Shown here in pieces: positions 19,120-28,316 of a stretch of 42,553 nt of DNA. Within the stretch, counting starts at the first letter, position 1. Every line of letters starts with the position of its first letter. Under the pieces are notes generated by a model that saw only the letters and a list, made by a program, of their open reading frames with translations, was not told the DNA's origin and did no database searches. The stretch is from a virus: the IMG/VR virus record IMGVR_UViG_3300027881_000029, positions 1 through 42,553 of that record, one strand, 5' to 3'. The position numbers and the translations under genes were made by a program.

Positions 19120-20653
19120 GCTGGAGCTAATTCAGGCACTAGAGCTGCGGACGCAGAAAGCTGCCCAGGACAACTTCCTTACCTTTATCCAAACAATGAA
19201 TCCTCTCTTCGTGGTTTCCCGACACCATGAAGTGATTGCCGAGAAGCTCGAGGCGGTAGAACGCGGCGATACTCGGCGGCTTATCGTCACGATGCCGCCT
19301 CGCTCCGGCAAGTCGCTCATGGTTTCCGAGTACTTCCCTACTTGGTACCTTGGGCGACACCCCACACATCAAGCACTAGCCGTATCATACACAGGCGACT
19401 TCGCCAAACAATGGGGGAAAAAAGTCCGTGACTACATCGAAACCGACGAATACCGAACCATCTTTCCCAACACTCAAATCAGCCGTAACACACGTGCTGC
19501 AGCTACCTGGACCACAACGGCGGGCGGCATTTATAACAGTGCGGGTATTACCTCAGGAATCGCCGGTAAAGGCGCTCATATCGGTCTCATAGATGACCCA
19601 CTCAATGAACAGGATGCCTACTCCAAAGCCGCCCGCGAGCACGTCATCCGCTGGTGGCCCGCTGGTTTTCTCTCCCGTCTCATGCCCAACGGCCGGATTG
19701 TCGTTCTTTCCACACGGTGGAACGAGGAAGATCTCATTGGCTATGTCCTTCAGGAAGCCAAGGAAAACCCTGAGCAGGCTCAGTGGGAAATTCTTAGCAT
19801 CCCCGCCATACTTGACAAGCCCACTGCAACGCTACTCGGTCCTCCTTGTGTCGAAGGCGAAACCTTTTGGCCTGTCAACGAGGCAATGGTTGACAAGGCT
19901 CAGCTTGCTGGATGGCCTACTCAGGAACTCCTTGAGAAGAAGGCGTCCCTTCCTGACTACCAGTGGCAGGCACTATATATGCAGCGCCCGAGCGCAGTGG
20001 AGGGTGCTATCATCAAGAGAGATGACTGGCAGCTCTGGCAGGGCCTGGAACCCCCGGAATGTGAATATACGCTCTTATCGTGTGACACCGCGTTCGAGAC
20101 GACTAACATCTCTGACTTCTCCGCACTCTGCCTATGGGGCGTCTTTGCCGATCCTAACAAAGAAAAGATGGACCTGGAACCGGGAGACTATCACTTCATA
20201 TGTCTGTCATCTGAAAAGGGGCGTTGGGAGTATCCAGAACTCCGGCAGAAAGTCCGGGACACCTACGCCGAGCACAGGCCCGACGTCATACTCATCGAGA
20301 AGAAAGCGTCTGGACAGTCTCTTATCCAAGAACTCCAGCGCTCTCTACTCCCGGTGGCTGCATATCAACCAGACAAGGACAAGGTCGCGCGGGCGCACGC
20401 CTGTTCACCAGCATTCCATCAGGGACGCGTATGGATACCCGATCCTCTTAAGTACACATGGGCTGAGCAGCTTATGGATGAGTGCGCCCGATTCAGCGCA
20501 ACAGGAAGCGCCAAGGACGATTTGGTGGACGCTACCACCCAAGCCGTACTTTGGGTTCGTGACAATTTCCTCCTCAATCTGTCCATAGACAAATGGAACG
20601 ACGACTGGAACGACTGGGAAGAGCCAGCTTTCGCACGGCGGCGTGGCTACTAA
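19094..20653 (+). CDS. terL: terminase large subunit
   Basis: The 519-aa product has both packaging-motor and nuclease domains. Walker A is MPPRSGKS (K73), Walker B is HIGLIDDP (D167, D168), and a coupling motif VVLSTRWN follows. The RNase H-fold nuclease shows SCDTAFE (D331), VILIEKKASG (E402) and SAKDDLVDA (D475-D479). It pumps DNA into the prohead using ATP and cuts the concatemer. Full length and all active residues are present. The ATG at 19094 overlaps the preceding small gene. Confidence 0.95.
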   Translation: MVGQNLQSKLELIQALELRTQKAAQDNFLTFIQTMNPLFVVSRHHEVIAEKLEAVERGDTRRLIVTMPPRSGKSLMVSEYFPTWYLGRHPTHQALAVSYTGDFAKQWGKKVRDYIETDEYRTIFPNTQISRNTRAAATWTTTAGGIYNSAGITSGIAGKGAHIGLIDDPLNEQDAYSKAAREHVIRWWPAGFLSRLMPNGRIVVLSTRWNEEDLIGYVLQEAKENPEQAQWEILSIPAILDKPTATLLGPPCVEGETFWPVNEAMVDKAQLAGWPTQELLEKKASLPDYQWQALYMQRPSAVEGAIIKRDDWQLWQGLEPPECEYTLLSCDTAFETTNISDFSALCLWGVFADPNKEKMDLEPGDYHFICLSSEKGRWEYPELRQKVRDTYAEHRPDVILIEKKASGQSLIQELQRSLLPVAAYQPDKDKVARAHACSPAFHQGRVWIPDPLKYTWAEQLMDECARFSATGSAKDDLVDATTQAVLWVRDNFLLNLSIDKWNDDWNDWEEPAFARRRGY

Positions 20654-20658
20654 TTTGC

Positions 20659-20688
20659 TTGACAGCAACCCTAGGACTGTGGTATAAT
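20659..20688 (+). promoter_or_regulatory. sigma70 promoter (TTGACA-18-TATAAT), leaderless for lysozyme
   Basis: Perfect TTGACA at 20659-20664 and TATAAT at 20683-20688 with TGTGG before the -10. The ATG at 20695 is exactly at the expected transcription start. Confidence 0.9.
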
Positions 20689-20694
20689 AGTAAC

Positions 20695-21399
20695 ATGGCG
20701 GGACTTTCAGATTACGTATCGGAACACGGCGAGTTCATGGTGGACCTCGTGCCCGAACATGTACCTGCCACCAAGAATGCGAAGAAGCCCGTAGCTCACG
20801 ACGAACCCACATACAAGCGACCGGAGGCCGAGTCCGTAAGGGCCACACCTTCGCCAGCTACGGTGGAGGAGGACGTGAACTACGACTTCGTTCGCCAGGC
20901 CGAGAACAGCATCAAGAAGGGCTACGTCTCTGCCAGCGGCAAGTGGTATCCCTACGAAGGGGGCCTCGGTTATGGCGAATACGACATAGGCTATAGCCAC
21001 AAAATAGTAGATGGCAAGGTAAAGATCGGCGGGAAGCAGTATGACGCGGCACAAGGATTCACCCAGTCCCAGATCAACCAACTCTTCCGAGAAGACATGG
21101 CTGGGGCGGACCGCGAAGCTCGCAAGTATAAGCGCCTCAATCGAAACCAACAGCAGGCGCTCGCTTCCATCTTTTACCAGTCCGGCACAAACATGGCATC
21201 CTATGGACCAAAAGCCCTCGCGGCCCTCAAAGCGTATGAGAAAAAGGGCATGCAGGACGACCTCGACACGTTTATCTACGAAGCCTTCGACCCCAACCAA
21301 GGAATCGCGGTTAAGGTTAAGAAGGGCGACAAACCCCTCAAATCCCTCCAGAAGCGGGTAGCCAAGCGCCGCGCACGTTTTATGGGACTGCCCAAATGA
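20695..21399 (+). CDS. phage lysozyme (GH24-like muramidase), probably virion-associated
   Basis: The 234-aa product has an N-terminal disordered stretch of about 60 residues, then a lysozyme domain. E70 in VRQAENSIKKG is the candidate catalytic acid. YDIGYSHKI replaces the usual TIGYGH, and FREDMAGADREARKY and NQQQALASIFYQSG match the rest of the GH24 family. It should cleave peptidoglycan glycan strands. Its place between terminase and portal, and the long N-terminal extension with PTYKRP also present in the next protein, suggest it is carried in the particle for DNA entry and not only used for lysis. A repeat copy at 21339 encodes KSLQ. Confidence 0.8.
   Translation: MAGLSDYVSEHGEFMVDLVPEHVPATKNAKKPVAHDEPTYKRPEAESVRATPSPATVEEDVNYDFVRQAENSIKKGYVSASGKWYPYEGGLGYGEYDIGYSHKIVDGKVKIGGKQYDAAQGFTQSQINQLFREDMAGADREARKYKRLNRNQQQALASIFYQSGTNMASYGPKALAALKAYEKKGMQDDLDTFIYEAFDPNQGIAVKVKKGDKPLKSLQKRVAKRRARFMGLPK
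21339..21349 (+). repeat. CAAATCCCTCC repeat
   Basis: Exact copy near the 3' end of the lysozyme gene (KSLQ codons). Confidence 0.9.
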
Positions 21400-22280
21400 G
21401 CTGGTGGGACGACATAGTCGACTCAATGATTATAACCACGCCGACCCAGGAGACATCCTCGGTCACGTCGTCGCATAGCGCCACGCCAGCTCCACCACCG
21501 CCAGCTCCGCCACCGCCACCTAAGCAGGTGGAGTTGATGCCGACATACAAGCGGCCGAACGTCTTTCAGGAGACCCTATCGCCGCTCGAGTTCGCCAACC
21601 CGACGTCGGAGGCACCGCCAGACGAGGTAGAGGCACCAGCGCCGCGGAATAAGCCTCCGGTGCCAGAAGCGCGTAACATGACGCCCGAGAAGGTGGTGGA
21701 GGAATGGCACGCAGAGGGCAGATCACAGGGCTTCATCGATCTGAACTTGCTGCGGATGGACTACGGACGAGATAAAAAGGGCAACCCTGATCGCGCTGTG
21801 GCAATCACCGAGGAAGACCTTACGCCTGGCATGACGTCTTACATCAAACATCTGGCCAAGGCTACACGGCCGAGCGAGGATGCGACTGAATGGGAGATTA
21901 CCAGGGACTATACGATCCCCAATCAGCCAAAGCAAGACACGCCTGAGAACGAATTTTGGAATACCTACATGCGGGCATTCGGTTCGATGCGCATTAAGAT
22001 AGATAAAGACGGCAATCTTATTGCCACGGACATCTACGACTTCAATGAAAATCGAGTTGTCACGATGAAAGATCGTGAGATGTACCGCAAGAATCCAGAC
22101 AAGCTTGATGCAAAGCTTGAGAAAATAGTAGACAAGATCATGGCTGACAAGAAAATTCCATGGTTTGAACGTGTCAAGAAAGCCGCGTACGAGCGCATCA
22201 AGTTTGAACGCTACGTCAACGGAGCACAAGAAGGTGATGAAACAGGCAGCCGCTCACGCCTGAATCTAGGAAAGATATAA
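21396..22280 (+). CDS. probable virion protein with Pro-rich N-terminus, 294 aa
   Basis: After MSWWDDIVDSM comes a Pro-rich segment (PAPPPPAPPPPP), then MPTYKRPNVFQE, a motif shared with the lysozyme N-terminus. The C-terminal 190 residues are globular and charged (FGSMRIKIDKDGNLIATDIY). It overlaps both the lysozyme stop and the portal start. It is likely an internal or ejection protein, by position only. Confidence 0.7.
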   Translation: MSWWDDIVDSMIITTPTQETSSVTSSHSATPAPPPPAPPPPPKQVELMPTYKRPNVFQETLSPLEFANPTSEAPPDEVEAPAPRNKPPVPEARNMTPEKVVEEWHAEGRSQGFIDLNLLRMDYGRDKKGNPDRAVAITEEDLTPGMTSYIKHLAKATRPSEDATEWEITRDYTIPNQPKQDTPENEFWNTYMRAFGSMRIKIDKDGNLIATDIYDFNENRVVTMKDREMYRKNPDKLDAKLEKIVDKIMADKKIPWFERVKKAAYERIKFERYVNGAQEGDETGSRSRLNLGKI

Positions 22281-24649
22281 TGGCTATTGAGAAATCATAC
22301 CCCGGTGAACTGCCTGTCAGTGGGCTTGAGCCTTCTGCAGAAGACGCTGAGATGGAGGCTATGCTTGACATCCAGTTGCCCGACGAAGAGGGCGACATGG
22401 GAGAGGACATGCCCAACCAAGAGGCCCCTCCCGTTGATCACTATGAGAACCTGGCTGAGCGTATGGACACAAGAGAGCTGCGCATGATTGGCAAGGACCT
22501 CGTTGCTGACGTCGAGGCTGACTTTGAAAGCATGAGTGAGTGGGAGCAGATCCTTACGGACGGCCTGAAACTACTAGGATTCAAGTTAGATGACCGAGAA
22601 GCCGAAGTGTTCCCAGACAGTTGCACAGTTGCGCATCCGCTTCTGGCGGAGTCTATCGTCAAGTACCAGGCAAAAGCTCGTTCGCAAATTCTTCGGCCCG
22701 AAGGCACTGCCCGCACGAAGATCCTTGGGCGAGCTGATCCTGTTCGAAAAGCACAAGCCGAACGAATAAAGGAGTTTACGAACTACCAAATTCAGGAACT
22801 TATGCCAGAGTATGGACCCGAACATGACCGCATGCTTTTTCATCAGGCCTTCGCCGGATCGGCGTACACCAAACTCTTTTATGACACCGCGCTGGGAAGA
22901 CCTGTTTCTCGTTTCGTTGCCCCGCTTAAATTCATTATCGACTACAATGCTACAAATTTGGAGTCAGCCTACCGATACGCCGAAGTCCTCGACCTCCATG
23001 CAAACGACCTTCGACGCTATCAACTCGATGGATTTTACACCCGAGTAGCGCTCACCGAGCAGGGCGATGAGTCCGACGGTGCGCTCGCAGAAGAGATCGA
23101 CAGCATAGCAGGGAGGGTTGCGTCCGATGCCGACGACACCACGTACCAGCTCTACGAAGTCCACACCTACCTCGCGCTCGAGGGAGAGGTCGATGATCGA
23201 ACACAGGAAGAGGCCGAAATCGGACTTGAACTTCCGTATATCATCACGGTTGACTCCAACAGCGGCAACATTCTCGCGATCCGTCGGAACTGGAAAGAAG
23301 GAGATCAGCGCTATGCCAAGCGGCTCTGGTACACGCATTGGCCGTTTATACCAGGTTTGGGCTTTCAGGGCTATGGCTATGTACATCTTATTGGTGGGCT
23401 ATCTCGCACTGCTTCTTCATCGTTGCGGCAGCTTATTGATGCAGGCAGCTTTGCTACTCTGCAAGGAGGCTTTAAGGCGCATGGAATGCGAGTCATCGGT
23501 AACAATGAACCGATCCAACCGGGTGAATGGCGTGATGTTCAGGCTCCTGGAATGGATCTTTCAAAGGCTCTCCAGCCGCTCCCGTATAAGGAGCCGTCGC
23601 CGACCCTAATGAATTTGCTGGTCTTCATCACGGAGGCAGCCCAGAAGTTCGCGGATAGCACCGAGCAGGTTGTATCTGAGTCCACCAACTACGGACCCGT
23701 AGGGACTACTATGGCGCTGCTGGAAGCCAGTGGCCGACTTTTCTCGGGCATCCACGAACGTCTATTCGAGTCGCAGAAGCGCGAACTCATGATTCTCATG
23801 GAGATAAACAGTGAAACCCTCCCGGACAAATACCCCTTCCCCATGGCAGGGGGCGAGCAAGTCATCGCCTCAGCCGACTTTGACGCGCGGCTGGACGTCA
23901 TTCCCGTTACTGACCCCCGTGAACCCACCGCGGCCCACAGGGTTGCGCGTGCGAACGCGACGCTCTCGGTTGCTGGGCAGTTCCCAAAGGAACACAATCT
24001 GCCAGCGGTCCTCGAGGATCTTCACTCGGCCCTGGGTTCGGAAGACCCCGCGCGGTACCTGACGTCTGTCAAGCCACCGCCCCCAATGGACCCGGTGACA
24101 GAGAACGCGAACCTGATCAAGGGTACCCCGGCCAAAGCCTATCTCGAAGAGAACCACATGGCGCACATCAAGGTGCACATGATGATCATCGACAACCCGA
24201 TGTACAGCCAGAACCCGCAGTCGATCCAGGCGGTGATGGCGCACGTCCAGGATCATCTAGCCATGCAGTACACGGTCGAGATGATGCAGCAAGGAGTGGA
24301 ACTGCCTAAGCCGCAGAACGACCAAATCCCTCCAGAACAAGCTGAGCAGATGAAGCAAAAGCACGACGCCAATAACGCTATTGCGGTGCAGGCGGCTGAG
24401 GCGGCTGACAAGATTGTGCCACAACCAGCCGAGGAAGACCTGGAACTCCAGGTTAAACTGGGTGAGTTGGAAGTCAAGAACCGGGCGCAGGATCTCAAGG
24501 AAGCCGAGGCCATGGCCAAGGAAGAGCTTGAGAAGAAGACGCTGGCTCAGGAAGACAGCCACCATAAGGACGATATCCGGGTCGATCTCCTAGAGATGGA
24601 CAAGGACCGTGACATTGCGAAATTGACCAAGAACAGGAAGGAGACTTAA
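22280..24649 (+). CDS. portal protein
   Basis: The 789-aa product is of the long portal type found in short-tailed phages. Recognisable stretches include VEADFESMSEWEQILTDGLK, a core region with FQGYGYVHLIGGLSRTASS, LRQLIDAGSFATLQGGF, and a long C-terminal coiled coil (about 680-789) rich in Glu, Lys and Gln that would form the barrel inside the head. Twelve copies form the ring at one capsid vertex through which DNA passes. It follows TerL at the expected distance and precedes scaffold and capsid. A repeat copy at 24323 encodes QIPPE. Confidence 0.92.
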   Translation: MAIEKSYPGELPVSGLEPSAEDAEMEAMLDIQLPDEEGDMGEDMPNQEAPPVDHYENLAERMDTRELRMIGKDLVADVEADFESMSEWEQILTDGLKLLGFKLDDREAEVFPDSCTVAHPLLAESIVKYQAKARSQILRPEGTARTKILGRADPVRKAQAERIKEFTNYQIQELMPEYGPEHDRMLFHQAFAGSAYTKLFYDTALGRPVSRFVAPLKFIIDYNATNLESAYRYAEVLDLHANDLRRYQLDGFYTRVALTEQGDESDGALAEEIDSIAGRVASDADDTTYQLYEVHTYLALEGEVDDRTQEEAEIGLELPYIITVDSNSGNILAIRRNWKEGDQRYAKRLWYTHWPFIPGLGFQGYGYVHLIGGLSRTASSSLRQLIDAGSFATLQGGFKAHGMRVIGNNEPIQPGEWRDVQAPGMDLSKALQPLPYKEPSPTLMNLLVFITEAAQKFADSTEQVVSESTNYGPVGTTMALLEASGRLFSGIHERLFESQKRELMILMEINSETLPDKYPFPMAGGEQVIASADFDARLDVIPVTDPREPTAAHRVARANATLSVAGQFPKEHNLPAVLEDLHSALGSEDPARYLTSVKPPPPMDPVTENANLIKGTPAKAYLEENHMAHIKVHMMIIDNPMYSQNPQSIQAVMAHVQDHLAMQYTVEMMQQGVELPKPQNDQIPPEQAEQMKQKHDANNAIAVQAAEAADKIVPQPAEEDLELQVKLGELEVKNRAQDLKEAEAMAKEELEKKTLAQEDSHHKDDIRVDLLEMDKDRDIAKLTKNRKET
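24323..24333 (+). repeat. CAAATCCCTCC repeat
   Basis: Exact copy inside the portal gene (QIPPE codons). Confidence 0.9.
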
Positions 24650-24861
24650 TGGACATCAGAACAATTGACCAACTTGTGGCCAAGGTTATAAACCACCTCA
24701 AGGAGGACACAGAGGTTACGAGAGTGCACATTGTAGAGGGAGATCTTGACATTGAGCAGTATCGTAAGGAAACGGGGGTGCTGCTGGGCGTTGAACTCGC
24801 CATGCAGGTCCTCATAGACGAGGCGGAAAAGCTTCGCAAATCGGAGATAGACGATGAGTAA
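24649..24861 (+). CDS. small helical protein after portal, 70 aa
   Basis: The product MDIRTIDQLVAKVINHLKED is acidic and helical. AAGGAG lies just upstream, and it shares TAATG with the portal stop and overlaps the co-chaperonin start. It may help portal or head assembly. No family is recognised. Confidence 0.7.
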   Translation: MDIRTIDQLVAKVINHLKEDTEVTRVHIVEGDLDIEQYRKETGVLLGVELAMQVLIDEAEKLRKSEIDDE

Positions 24862-25234
24862 TATGGTAGCCGGAATGGCTACAGATGAAATGATTGATTG
24901 GTCGTCCGCGCCCGTGGACAGCCTAACCGTTGAAGTTCCAGATGTGACAGGGTGGCGTATCCTGGTCATGCCTTTGGAAGTGATCCAAAAAACAAGTGGG
25001 GGGGTGATCCTATCGGACGATACCAAACAAAAAGAACAGCTCGTGGTTACGGTAGGGCGCGTTCTGCAGGTAGGCTCGATGGCCTATACCCGACCAGACA
25101 TGGGCGAAATACCGTGGTGCAAGGAGGGTGACCTCGTTGGATACGGCAAATACGCTGGGCGGAAGATGCACTACAAGGGCATTCCGCTGGTCGTCTTGAA
25201 CGACGACGAAGTGATCATGACGTTCCCCGAGTAA
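24854..25234 (+). CDS. GroES-like co-chaperonin
   Basis: The 126-aa product has the Cpn10 pattern: GWRILVMPLEVIQKTSGGVIL with a mobile-loop segment (SDDTKQKEQ), then TVGRVLQVG, CKEGDLVGYGKYAG, and a final strand LVVLNDDEVIMTF. It carries an N-terminal extension of about 28 residues. By analogy with T4 gp31, it should pair with host GroEL and help fold the capsid protein. Its position just before scaffold and capsid genes supports this. The partner specificity is inferred. Confidence 0.85.
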   Translation: MSNMVAGMATDEMIDWSSAPVDSLTVEVPDVTGWRILVMPLEVIQKTSGGVILSDDTKQKEQLVVTVGRVLQVGSMAYTRPDMGEIPWCKEGDLVGYGKYAGRKMHYKGIPLVVLNDDEVIMTFPE

Positions 25235-25250
25235 TCGGGGGACCCCTTTT
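25224..25250 (+). terminator. weak intrinsic terminator candidate after co-chaperonin
   Basis: CCCCGA-GTAA-TCGGGG forms a six-pair hairpin overlapping the stop codon; a TTTT run follows about seven bases later. The distance makes it a poor terminator, but a new promoter begins immediately after. Confidence 0.4.
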
Positions 25251-25254
25251 CTAC

Positions 25255-25284
25255 TTGACATGGCACACAGCAGTGTGCTATAAT
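25255..25284 (+). promoter_or_regulatory. sigma70 promoter for scaffold/capsid genes with internal inverted repeat
   Basis: TTGACA at 25255-25260 and TATAAT at 25279-25284 are 18 bases apart. The spacer contains GCACAC-AGCA-GTGTGC, a perfect 6-bp inverted repeat that could be an operator. A leader with GGAGG precedes the ATG at 25318. Confidence 0.88.
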
Positions 25285-25317
25285 ATAACTATAGCGTAAA
25301 CGTGGAGGATCGCTACC

Positions 25318-26283
25318 ATGGCCGAAGAAGGCAAACCAGAAACTCTCGCTCCCGAGGCCGAAACTGCCCCGCAGGAGTCTTTTGTCGTAGAGATGAGTGA
25401 CGACAATATCCCCCAAACAATCGAAGCTGATACTGATCCTGTCGCTCCCAACACGGATAATTCCGGGGAGGATGGCGAAGATCTAGGTAAGCGTGCACAG
25501 AAACGTATCCGCGGGCTTGTATCAAAGTCCAAGGAACAGGAAGGCACACTGGCTAGTCAGCAGGCTGAGCTGGATAAGCTCCGGGCTGAGAATAAAACCC
25601 TCAAGGCCGGTAAGCAAACTAGTGAGGTGCAGAACGTCGACTCGCACATCAAGCGCGTGGAGGCGGAACGCCTAGCTGCTGAGAAGGACTATCGTGACGC
25701 TACGGCGGTTGAGGACACGGACAAGCAATTAACAGCTATGCGGCGGTTGCAGCAGGCTGAGACGCAGACCATGGCCCTTAACGCGCGTAAGCATCAGATG
25801 GAACATGAGGCCGCTAACGAGCCTGATGAACCTGAGGCTGAGGTACCTGCCACCACGAGTCCTGCTGTACAGGATGAGCGGACGGAAGACTGGGTGGAAA
25901 AAAATCCCTGGATCAAATCCTTACAAGACCCGGCCGGATCGGCCGAGGATCAGGAGATGGCCAGATTCGCAGGACGGTTGCATAATTATGCGACGGAAGT
26001 GCGCCAGCTCGATCCGGTGACGGATGCTGACGAGTACTGGAAACAGATAGACGACGGTCTAAAATCCGAGTTCCCGGAGCGCTTCAACCCAGATCAGGGC
26101 GGAGCGGAAGAGAGCAAACCCGCGGCGACGCGCCAAGTAAGCGCCAACCCCCGCAGGCCCAGTAGGGCAAAGCGTAAAGTAAAGCTCACAACCGAGCAGA
26201 TGGCATTTGCCAAACGCTACAAAATCTCTACCGAAGAGATGGCGAAGCAACAGGCGGCGCTTGACGCCCGCAAAGGAGAATAA
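25318..26283 (+). CDS. scaffolding protein
   Basis: The 321-aa product is highly acidic at the N-terminus, has long coiled-coil helices (residues about 70-170), a disordered acidic middle, and a basic C-terminal helix (RPSRAKRKVKL then a helical end). This is the usual plan of scaffolding proteins, whose basic C-terminus binds the capsid protein. It lies between portal and capsid genes. Assignment is from composition and place, not from a conserved motif. Confidence 0.8.
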   Translation: MAEEGKPETLAPEAETAPQESFVVEMSDDNIPQTIEADTDPVAPNTDNSGEDGEDLGKRAQKRIRGLVSKSKEQEGTLASQQAELDKLRAENKTLKAGKQTSEVQNVDSHIKRVEAERLAAEKDYRDATAVEDTDKQLTAMRRLQQAETQTMALNARKHQMEHEAANEPDEPEAEVPATTSPAVQDERTEDWVEKNPWIKSLQDPAGSAEDQEMARFAGRLHNYATEVRQLDPVTDADEYWKQIDDGLKSEFPERFNPDQGGAEESKPAATRQVSANPRRPSRAKRKVKLTTEQMAFAKRYKISTEEMAKQQAALDARKGE

Positions 26284-26286
26284 GAT

Positions 26287-26757
26287 ATGTCTGAAAAGTC
26301 ACGTCCCGTATCGCGTGAAGCAGATTCTCGAGAGAGTTCAGAAAAGCCAAAAGTCTGGCAGCCGCCCAAAAGGCTGCCTCAGTTTGCTGATCTTGACCCT
26401 GACAGACACTTCCGCTGGGTACGTTACCAGACCCTAGGGGAGCCTGACAACGCCAATGTGCTGATGCGCATGCGAGAGGGTTACGAGCCAGTGCGGCCTG
26501 AGGAGGTCGGACTTTTCAACCACCCAACGGTGGAAGATGGCAAGTTCGAAGGAGCGGTTGTATCAGGTGATCTCATGCTTATGTCGATTCACCAGGATAT
26601 CGTCGACCAGCGTAATGCTTACTTCGCTGAACAATCAAAGAGTCTACAACGTAACGTGGACCAGGAGCTTGCGAAAGAGGACGATGAGTTGACTCCGATT
26701 TCAAAGAGCGTCAAATCTGGACACACAACTGGAAAGCCCCACTTCCGCGAGGACTAA
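26287..26757 (+). CDS. head-cluster protein of unknown function, 156 aa
   Basis: A basic, disordered N-terminus leads into a globular part (RHFRWVRYQTLGEPDNANVL, LFNHPTVEDGKFEGAVVSGD) and a helical C-terminus. It begins three bases after the scaffold gene. Similar small proteins lie next to capsid genes in several podovirus groups, but the family is not certain. Confidence 0.7.
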   Translation: MSEKSRPVSREADSRESSEKPKVWQPPKRLPQFADLDPDRHFRWVRYQTLGEPDNANVLMRMREGYEPVRPEEVGLFNHPTVEDGKFEGAVVSGDLMLMSIHQDIVDQRNAYFAEQSKSLQRNVDQELAKEDDELTPISKSVKSGHTTGKPHFRED

Positions 26758-26793
26758 TCGTTGGAACGAGGGCCTAACTAAAGGAACTAAACA

Positions 26794-27393
26794 ATGGCTA
26801 ATAGGGATGCCCCTATGGGGCTTCGGCCCTCGTACCATCTTACTGGTGGCGTAATTCGTCCCAATAAGAACTACACTATTGCCAGTGCTTATAATACCGC
26901 TATCGGCTACGGCGACCCCGTCGTTGCTCTTTCGACCGGCTCCGTCGGTCCGAATATCGCGGTTGGTACCGCGGCTACTGCCCCCTTCGTAGGGGTGTTT
27001 GCTGGCTGTACGTATCAGAACACGGCAGGCGACATGATCTATAGTCGTCAGTGGGTTGCCTCCACTGCCACTCTCGGCAGCGTTGACGCCCGCGCACTGG
27101 TCTATGATGACCCCATGATTGTTTACGAAATCCAGGCTGACACCGGCACGACCGTTGCTGTTACGGATATCTGGAATCACGCTGACATTACCGATACTGG
27201 CCCTAACACTTCGATTGGCATGTCCCGTCGGGAGCTGGATGGTTCGGACATTGGCACCGGCGTGAATCTCCACATCATGGGCATGGTTGACTCCCCGGAA
27301 AACGCTATCGGCGAGCACGTGAATCTTTACGTTCTCATCAATGAGCATGCCCTCCGTAATGGCGGTGCTGTCTCAGCCGTTAACTTGGCCTAA
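26794..27393 (+). CDS. putative head decoration/structural protein, 199 aa
   Basis: The product MANRDAPMGLRPSYHLTGGV is followed by small beta-rich sequence with frequent Gly, Thr and Ala. This opening and composition are common in capsid-associated proteins encoded directly before a major capsid gene. AAGGA lies eight bases upstream of the ATG. It may stabilise the capsid surface. Confidence 0.7.
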   Translation: MANRDAPMGLRPSYHLTGGVIRPNKNYTIASAYNTAIGYGDPVVALSTGSVGPNIAVGTAATAPFVGVFAGCTYQNTAGDMIYSRQWVASTATLGSVDARALVYDDPMIVYEIQADTGTTVAVTDIWNHADITDTGPNTSIGMSRRELDGSDIGTGVNLHIMGMVDSPENAIGEHVNLYVLINEHALRNGGAVSAVNLA

Positions 27394-27404
27394 GGAGTAG
27401 TATC

Positions 27405-28316
27405 ATGGCTGTTATTAATAGAACTAATGAGCTTAAGCAGCTTGAGCCTGGACTGAATGCTATCTTCGGCATGACGTACGACGGCTACGAGAACGAGGCT
27501 GCTGAACTGTTCGACCACGAGACGTCGGATCGAGCGTACGAGGAAGAGGTCCTGATGACCGGCTTCGCGGGCGCTGCGGACAAGACGGAAGGCTCGGCGG
27601 TCACGTACGATAGTGCGACTGAGTCGTGGGTGTCTCGTTACAACCACACCACGGTTGCCCTCGCGTTCGCGATCACCGAAGAGGCTATGGAAGACAATCT
27701 CTACGAGCGTCTTACCGTTCGCCTCACTAAGGCCCTCGCCAAGTCGATGGCTCACACTAAGCAGGTTAAGGGCGCGAACGTCTTTAACAACGCGTTCAGC
27801 ACGTCCTACCTGGGCGGCGATGGCGTCGAACTCTGTGACTCCGCTCACCCGTTGGTGGACGGCGGAACTATCGGCAACGTCGTGTCGGTCGATCTCTCTG
27901 AGACGGCCCTCGAAGACGCGTTCATCAGCATTGCTGGCTGGACTGACGATAGGGGTATCCCAATCGCTCTCCAGGCGCGTAAGCTGGCCATCCCACGCAA
28001 CTTGGTCTTCGTGGCCGAGAGGCTCCTGGGCGGACCTAGCGACATGCGGTTCGGCACTGCTAATCGTGAAATCAACGCGATTGTCTCTAAGGGTATGCTC
28101 CCCGGTGGGTACACCATCAACCATCGGTTTACCGATACTGATGCGTGGTTCTTGCTGACGGATGCGGACGACGGACTCAAGCAGTTCGAGCGTGTCGCTA
28201 AGCAGACCAAGTTCGAAGGTGACTTCGAGACGGGCAATATGCGGTACAAGTGTCGTGAGCGTTACAGCTTCGGTTGGAGCGACTGGCGGCGAGTGTATGG
28301 TTCTCAGGGTGCCTAG
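27405..28316 (+). CDS. major capsid protein (HK97 fold)
   Basis: The 303-aa product has an E-loop region (YDSATESWVSRYNHTTVALA), a long spine helix (FAITEEAMEDNLYERLTVRL TKAL region, residues about 85-105), a P-domain, and a final conserved region FEGDFETGNMRYKCRERYSFGW. There is no long N-terminal delta domain, consistent with a separate scaffold gene. It forms the hexamers and pentamers of the shell. GGAG at seven bases gives good translation, and a strong terminator follows, so it ends a transcript. Confidence 0.9.
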   Translation: MAVINRTNELKQLEPGLNAIFGMTYDGYENEAAELFDHETSDRAYEEEVLMTGFAGAADKTEGSAVTYDSATESWVSRYNHTTVALAFAITEEAMEDNLYERLTVRLTKALAKSMAHTKQVKGANVFNNAFSTSYLGGDGVELCDSAHPLVDGGTIGNVVSVDLSETALEDAFISIAGWTDDRGIPIALQARKLAIPRNLVFVAERLLGGPSDMRFGTANREINAIVSKGMLPGGYTINHRFTDTDAWFLLTDADDGLKQFERVAKQTKFEGDFETGNMRYKCRERYSFGWSDWRRVYGSQGA

